Assembly (NCBI GenBank): GCA_020052415.1 | Contig: JAGVPB010000068.1 | Span: 1 to 64,000, forward strand | Direction of reading: 5' to 3' | From: Bacteroidales bacterium | GTDB taxonomy: Bacteria; Bacteroidota; Bacteroidia; Bacteroidales; JAADJA01 | Length of the DNA stretch: 64,000 bases | Shown here: piece by piece, positions 58,883 to 64,000 of the stretch | Position numbering within the stretch: the first letter of the stretch is position 1 | How the letters are laid out: each line of letters opens with the position of its first letter | Made by a program: the position numbers and the translations under genes | The notes under the pieces: model-generated | What the model was told of the DNA's origin: nothing | Seen by the model: the letters and a program-made list of their open reading frames with translations, nothing else | Database searches by the model: none

Positions 58883-61549
58883 TCATTCAATGATGATCTT
58901 CTTTATAAAAGCGCCAAATTGTGTTTCAAGCCTGAGGAAATAAATTCCGGACAGGTAATGTGACAGATCCAACTCATATTTATCATCCATAATAATTTCA
59001 GTATATGTTGTCAATCCGGAGGCGCCTATTAATTCAAGATTAAGAATTATAGATGGTGAATGTATGAAAAGCCTGTTTCTGACCGGATTCGGGAAGATAT
59101 TTAATTCGCTAACAACTTGTTCCATAACCGAAGTTATCACAACGGTTTCCATATTTGATGGTTCCGACTCGCCGAAATAATAGACAGCCGTGACATAATA
59201 TTCATAGGTTCCGCCAAACTCAACGGTATCGGAATAACTTAGTTCACTGATCAGAACTGAATTTACCTTATTCCCGTTCCTGTACAGGTTATATCCGTCT
59301 GCTAAAGCGCAGCCTGAAGGCATTTGCCAGGAAGTATAAACCAAATTATTGACGATATTATCAATATTAAAGTCAGCGGGTTGTGAATCTGCCGGCCACG
59401 GAATATTCAAAAGGAACAAATCGGAAGGAGGTGATTGCAGTCCTGCATACCAGGCTGCAACATAACATTCATAAGATCCGGGTCCCGCAATTGTACAACA
59501 ATTGTCAGTTGTCACAATATTATAATCATTAATATAAACACTAAAACTGTCAACGATAGATGGATTAGAAACCTGCCAGCACAATTCGGCTATTTCGCAA
59601 TCAATCGTATAGGAAAGATTCGATGGTGGTTCAAGGGTTTCATCAGCAACTGTGAGTGTAACTCCGATAACAGGTGATCCGACATCAGGATAAGTTGTCA
59701 TAAGTATTTGGGCTTCATAAATGCCCGGTATCATTTCTGTAGCATCAAAATTCACAGTCATCACTTCTGATCCGCCGGGCTCAAGGGTTCCTGAAGCAGG
59801 ACTAACGGAAATCCATGTCTGGGCATCGGTCAGTTCAAGGCCCCAAATCCATTCATTCTGGACGAGTCCGCCAAGAGTCCATTTTCCCAAAACCAGGTTT
59901 GGGTAGGTATATAATCCGCCTGCAAAATTGTATAATGTTCCGGAAAGTTTTATAGCAATATCAAGTGTAAATCCCGTTTCAGCGCCTGAAGGTAAAAGCA
60001 TTTGAATGATCTCATTCTTTGAATCTCCTACCTGCGCATATCCCCAGAGAAAAGGGCCGCCAAGAGTTGCACCATCATAAGCGAGACCGTAGTATTCTCC
60101 GCCGGCAGGCCCTACATTAAAACTCCCAAGGTTAGCGCCTGCTTTATCAAATTTTACAACCGGCGTACTCCAGTTATTGGCGTAAAAGACATCATCATTT
60201 TCATTGTAGGCAATGGCACGGCAATCGGTTGGTGCTGTAAAAGAACTGATCAGTAACTGGTTCGCAAAATCCATTTCATAAACCGTTGACAGACCGGCGC
60301 CACCATAAAAATAAGTACCGTCGAAAGCAAGGTCTCTTATAGCTGAGGTACCGGCGATTGCAAAAGTTCCAAGATATGTTCCGTCAATCCCATATTTATA
60401 AAAGCCTGCACCGTTCCATTTCGTGGTATATATGAATTCACCGTCTGTTTCTATACCGGCTTCTCCGCCGCCAACACCTACCGGATATTGAAACTGAAGA
60501 TCCATAAAATCCTTCGGCTTGTCTGATAATATTTGTAAAGATGCCGACCAATCCAGGGGGCCATTGCCGGGATTTTCAATATTTATAATTTTTTCACCTA
60601 TGGAGTCGGGTAATAAAATAATGGATACCGTTGAAGGGCTGATCAAAATCTGTGGCTGAGTCAATGCAAAGTCAGCAGTTGCCAATAAATCTTCAACAAT
60701 TGTTACACTTGAAGAGATGATATTATATCCTGTTTTATTGCAGGTTACTGTATAATCGCCTTCTAGAATATCTTCGATAAGATAGGTACCATCGTTACCG
60801 GTTGAAATTGAATAATTGTACATTCCCGAAACAGTAATTAAAGCTCCTTCTACTGGACCGCCTCCGTTTACTTCACTCACCGATCCTCCGAGGGCTCCAA
60901 AAACAGCTTCACCGATGATTACATTATAATCCTCAGCTTCACCATAAGTATAGGCCTGACAAGGATCTGAACAGGAAGCTGACCAGTTGGTGCGTGCTCT
61001 CATAATGTGCTGACCGCCGGGAGCATTTACAGGAACAGGAACTGAAACAGTATATAATGTTCCACTATTTTGCATAACATAATCCGTCAAAATCTTTTCA
61101 TCAGAGGTCAATTCAAGATCATCGTTATAATCTACCCAAATTGTTGCGTATTGGTTTCCATAACCAGTACTCATTTCAAAATCATAAGTAAGTCCCGGAA
61201 CCAGGAAAGCCGGGCCCAAATCAAAATACTGACTCCAGCCTGTTCCATTCAGGTTTTCACATCCCGAACCAAAATTTTCAATCTCGCCAACTGCAAAATC
61301 AGTAAATCCGTCTCCCTCTGAGCATCCGGTTGAATATTGCGGAGTACATAAATCTAATGTCTGTTTTTCATTTGAATTCATATAAATGTCAGAAATGGAA
61401 ATTTCCGGCCTCTTTTCTTTTTGATCCGTTATTTGTTTGATGGTTAAAGATCTGCTATTATGATTCATCCGGATATTCTGTGCCACCGAACCAATTGACA
61501 TCAGTATGGAATCAATGAAGATGATCAATATTAATATTTTATATTTCAT
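58883..61549 (-). CDS. Giant secreted GEVED/propeller/FN3 protein with T9SS sorting domain, copy A
   Basis: ATG 61549 (MKYKILILIIF..) gives a signal peptide. Domains in order: a GEVED-type domain (about 75-215, ATIWVDYNDD and GEAEDYNVIIGE), a carboxypeptidase-regulatory-like domain (GALITVSG.. DGTYLIEDI), a beta-propeller-like stretch (DGEFIYTTKWNGAGFYKY, AIRDLAFDGTYFYGG), an immunoglobulin-like stretch, FN3 repeats, and a T9SS type A domain (IFPNPVRNRLFI). It is a tandem paralogue of the gene upstream (61702-). Adhesion or polymer-binding likely; no catalytic residues seen. Confidence 0.82.
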   Translation of the reverse strand: MKYKILILIIFIDSILMSIGSVAQNIRMNHNSRSLTIKQITDQKEKRPEISISDIYMNSNEKQTLDLCTPQYSTGCSEGDGFTDFAVGEIENFGSGCENLNGTGWSQYFDLGPAFLVPGLTYDFEMSTGYGNQYATIWVDYNDDLELTSDEKILTDYVMQNSGTLYTVSVPVPVNAPGGQHIMRARTNWSASCSDPCQAYTYGEAEDYNVIIGEAVFGALGGSVSEVNGGGPVEGALITVSGMYNYSISTGNDGTYLIEDILEGDYTVTCNKTGYNIISSSVTIVEDLLATADFALTQPQILISPSTVSIILLPDSIGEKIINIENPGNGPLDWSASLQILSDKPKDFMDLQFQYPVGVGGGEAGIETDGEFIYTTKWNGAGFYKYGIDGTYLGTFAIAGTSAIRDLAFDGTYFYGGAGLSTVYEMDFANQLLISSFTAPTDCRAIAYNENDDVFYANNWSTPVVKFDKAGANLGSFNVGPAGGEYYGLAYDGATLGGPFLWGYAQVGDSKNEIIQMLLPSGAETGFTLDIAIKLSGTLYNFAGGLYTYPNLVLGKWTLGGLVQNEWIWGLELTDAQTWISVSPASGTLEPGGSEVMTVNFDATEMIPGIYEAQILMTTYPDVGSPVIGVTLTVADETLEPPSNLSYTIDCEIAELCWQVSNPSIVDSFSVYINDYNIVTTDNCCTIAGPGSYECYVAAWYAGLQSPPSDLFLLNIPWPADSQPADFNIDNIVNNLVYTSWQMPSGCALADGYNLYRNGNKVNSVLISELSYSDTVEFGGTYEYYVTAVYYFGESEPSNMETVVITSVMEQVVSELNIFPNPVRNRLFIHSPSIILNLELIGASGLTTYTEIIMDDKYELDLSHYLSGIYFLRLETQFGAFIKKIIIE

Positions 61550-61638
61550 TGTGAATAATTTTAAAATCAAAGGGGTAAATTTACAATAAGGTATCGGATT
61601 GAAAAGATAATATTATAGTTTGTGTTGATAAAAAGCAA

Positions 61639-61663
61639 AGAGGCAACCTGTGGGATCGCCTCT
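61639..61663 (-). terminator. Terminator after the last gene
   Basis: AGAGGC (61639-61644) pairs with GCCTCT (61658-61663). Read on the minus strand the stem is followed by TTGCTTTTTA, so it plausibly ends the 61702 gene. Confidence 0.6.
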
Positions 61664-61701
61664 CTGATATTTTCATCCGTCAAATGACGAATCAAATAAT
61701 G

Positions 61702-64000
61702 TTAATTTACAGTGATTTTCCTTAAGATTACACCCTCACCGGTTTCAACCTTAACGAAATAAATACCACATTCATACTGAGCAACATTGATCTCAAACTG
61801 CAAAGCATTAACTTCTTTGTCAAGAATCAACTGGCCCGAGTTGTTATAAACATGAATGTTCTCTATTTCGGATGACGATTTAACAGTGATCTTATCGGAT
61901 GCAGGATTCGGGAAGATTTCAAATCCTTCAGCATTTAATACATCAATTCCCGTAATAAGGACATAAGCCGGAGCAGACGGATCAGATTCACCAAAGTAGT
62001 AAACCGCGGTCACATAATACTCATAGAATCCCGGAACAAGCAACTCATCTACATAATTCAAACCGGTCACCAGTGCAGTATTAATTTGTTCGCTATCTCT
62101 GAAAATATTATAACCGTCAGGAGCGAGACATGCATCAGGAGCCTCCCATGTAAGGGTAACATCATTTTCATTTGGAACATTAGCTGACGCTTCTAAGGCT
62201 ACTGCTTCAAGATCAGCCGGTACAGGAACTGTAATAGTTTCAGTTGCGGTCGGTTGCGATTCCTCACCGGCATAAACGGCAGTTATATAGTAGCCATATT
62301 CAACTTCAGGGTCAACCATTTCATCGGTATATGTCAAGACCGTGGTGTTTCCCAGGAGTACCGCATCGCGGTAAACATTCCAGCTATCCGGTGTTCCGCC
62401 GGAAGGCATTTCCCAGGTCAGAACTACATCGGTGCATTCATAATCAGCGTTCAGGTTGATGGCAGGAATAAGGCCGGCCACATGAAGTTCAACATCTACA
62501 ACAGGTGATCCGACATTCGGATTTGTGCTGAAGTGAATTTCTCCATAATAATAACCCGGCAGTAAATCCATAGCATCGAAATGTAGGGTCATGTCCTCAT
62601 TGGTACCTCCTGCAAGTGTTCCTGAAGTAGGCTCAATGGTCAACCAAACAGGGCCGGATTCGCAAAGCTCGAGTCCCCATATATCAACATTCTGAGATGT
62701 TCCCAGCAAGGTATAGAATCCCGGGACAAGGGCATCAGTGATGGCAAGACCGCCTGCAATACCGGTTCCAACACCTGCAATACTTCCAACATCAACATGA
62801 ACACCGGTTTCAACACCCGAAGGAAGCTGAATCTGTACCAGTTCGTTAAGGGTTGTTCCTGTTTGGGCATAACCCCATAAATACGGCGATCCGGAGCTCA
62901 TATTGTCATAATCAAAACCATAATAATCCATACCAACCGGCCCTACCGGGAAACTACCAAGATTGGCACCTGCTGAGTTAAACTTTGTGATGTCCTCACT
63001 CCAGTTATTGGCATAGAATACATCCTCGTCAGGATTGTAGGCAATAGCTCTCACTGCTACAGGTGCATTGAAAGAACTCACTACAGTCTGAGTGGTGAAA
63101 TCCATTTCAAATACTTGATTTGCAGCTGCTCCGCCATAGAAATAAGTACCATCATAAGCAAGGTCTCTTATAGCACTCGCGCTTCCGCAGGTGAAAGGCC
63201 CGATATATGTACCGTTCAATTCGTATTTATAAAATTCTGCACCATTCCATTTGGTAGTATAGATATAATTACCGTCGCATTCTATCCCTGCTTCACCACC
63301 GCCAATACCAACCGGCCAGTCGAATTGCAGATCAAATAAAGCATCCGAACCACCTTCTCCGATGACAACAACACCTGCACTCCAGTCTAATGGCCCATTA
63401 CCGGGATTACTGATATTTACATAATCATCCATTGCCTGGTTGGGCTCGAGTGTAACAGCAACAGCCAACGGATTAACAACCATCTGCGGCTCGGTTAACT
63501 GGAAGTCCTGTGTGGTTGTTTGGTCTTCAACAATGGTAACTGTCGCAGAAGCCGGATTATAGCCTTCTTTAAAGCAGCTTACATTCCATGTTCCTGTCAG
63601 AACATCTTCAATTAAATAGGTTCCATCAACCAGTGTAACTGTAGAAACAAGTCCACCTACAGTAATATCAGCACCGGCAACAGGACTTCCGGATCCTGCT
63701 TCCGTTACGGTTCCGGTAAGTGTACCATAGGTAAATACCGGATATCCAAACCAGGCCATGACACAGGCAACGGCAATATTAAAACCGGGGCCACCGTTCA
63801 TTCCGGTAATTTCAAATGAGGCTCCAACTGTTTTATAGGTACCGGCATCATAAGCCACCCCGCAATAGTACCCGGCTGAAGTATTTTGCATCACATTAAT
63901 GGCCGGAGGAATAGCTTCAAGGTGGTCAATCCAGTTGTTTTCTCCCGAATAATTCCAGATATTTCCACTCCAGTAGCTTCCAATACCATCCACCTGCGAA
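61702..64000 (-). CDS. Giant secreted propeller/FN3 protein with T9SS sorting domain, copy B (5' end cut by the window)
   Basis: The frame is open to the window end: codons before the GTG at 63993 continue without a stop and no signal peptide is present, so the gene begins beyond 64000. The visible part contains a carboxypeptidase-regulatory-like domain (GSPVAGADITVGG, DGTYLIEDV), a beta-propeller-like region (DGNYIYTTKWNGAEFYKY), FN3 repeats (VTLTWEAPDACLAPDGYNIFRD) and a T9SS type A domain (IFPNPASDKITV, ending LRKITVN). It is the paralogue of 58883-61549, with the two propeller regions almost the same in layout. The N-terminal part (SYWSGNIWNYSGENNW..) resembles a protease C-terminal region. 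Confidence 0.82.
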   Translation of the reverse strand, partial: SQVDGIGSYWSGNIWNYSGENNWIDHLEAIPPAINVMQNTSAGYYCGVAYDAGTYKTVGASFEITGMNGGPGFNIAVACVMAWFGYPVFTYGTLTGTVTEAGSGSPVAGADITVGGLVSTVTLVDGTYLIEDVLTGTWNVSCFKEGYNPASATVTIVEDQTTTQDFQLTEPQMVVNPLAVAVTLEPNQAMDDYVNISNPGNGPLDWSAGVVVIGEGGSDALFDLQFDWPVGIGGGEAGIECDGNYIYTTKWNGAEFYKYELNGTYIGPFTCGSASAIRDLAYDGTYFYGGAAANQVFEMDFTTQTVVSSFNAPVAVRAIAYNPDEDVFYANNWSEDITKFNSAGANLGSFPVGPVGMDYYGFDYDNMSSGSPYLWGYAQTGTTLNELVQIQLPSGVETGVHVDVGSIAGVGTGIAGGLAITDALVPGFYTLLGTSQNVDIWGLELCESGPVWLTIEPTSGTLAGGTNEDMTLHFDAMDLLPGYYYGEIHFSTNPNVGSPVVDVELHVAGLIPAINLNADYECTDVVLTWEMPSGGTPDSWNVYRDAVLLGNTTVLTYTDEMVDPEVEYGYYITAVYAGEESQPTATETITVPVPADLEAVALEASANVPNENDVTLTWEAPDACLAPDGYNIFRDSEQINTALVTGLNYVDELLVPGFYEYYVTAVYYFGESDPSAPAYVLITGIDVLNAEGFEIFPNPASDKITVKSSSEIENIHVYNNSGQLILDKEVNALQFEINVAQYECGIYFVKVETGEGVILRKITVN

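Noticed and set aside
1-64000. tRNA, rRNA, riboswitch, phage or integrase signatures
   Set aside because: None was recognised on reading through the sequence, although faint riboswitches could be missed without a covariance search.

Overview
This is an AT-rich chromosomal window from a member of the Bacteroidota, most likely a Bacteroidales/Marinilabiliales-type organism. The evidence is the conserved mutY-ssb-gldE-gldD block next to HU and RNase G, about a dozen secreted proteins ending in type IX secretion (T9SS) type A sorting domains (a PNP motif followed by a C-terminal 'GIYxxxL' strand), promoters of the Bacteroidota kind (TTG or TTTG, 17-21 nt, then TAnnTTTG), and starts that mostly lack a Shine-Dalgarno sequence. 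No tRNA, rRNA, CRISPR array, phage or intact insertion sequence was seen.

Layout. 1-491 is a non-coding patch of repeats, including a tandem repeat of exactly 21 nt period. 492-10281 is housekeeping: hflX, a secreted esterase, trpS, rng, a 29-residue mS38/bS22-like ribosomal peptide too small for ordinary gene callers, an HU protein, mutY, ssb, gldE and gldD. 10339-23018 holds secreted proteins (a duplicated Asp-box propeller pair, a carboxypeptidase broken by one in-frame stop, a caspase-like protease fused to a beta-helix, an FG-GAP protein), with a methyltransferase, a GNAT/YoaP protein and a small lipoprotein among them. 23403-27219 encodes an M23 peptidase, an M19-like metallohydrolase and a ComF-type phosphoribosyltransferase.

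27425-35965 is the most unusual region. Seven minus-strand genes lie in what look like three transcription units: four ~75-residue proteins made of little more than a signal peptide plus a Gly/Pro-rich, PID-CTERM-like C-terminal sorting signal, two large T9SS cargo proteins that share their C-terminal thirds, and a membrane coiled-coil protein. I read this as a candidate surface-structure locus of unknown function.

36240-52395 returns to mixed functions: an rRNA pseudouridine synthase, a lipoprotein, a PepSY-TM protein, a large multi-PAS hybrid histidine kinase, a propeller protein, HemW, and a redox pair (Tat-signal DUF362 protein plus a NapH-NapG-like fusion ferredoxin), a second histidine kinase and a DUF2179 protein. 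52493-64000 holds a GT-C-like membrane protein, a 131-bp MITE-like element, an outer-membrane protein with a C-terminal heavy-metal-binding domain beside a secreted thioredoxin-like protein, an ABC-F ATPase, and two tandem paralogous giant T9SS proteins, the last cut by the window end.

Start positions were revised where a downstream ATG precedes a clear signal peptide or conserved N-terminus. All functions are read from motifs only; no database search was run.
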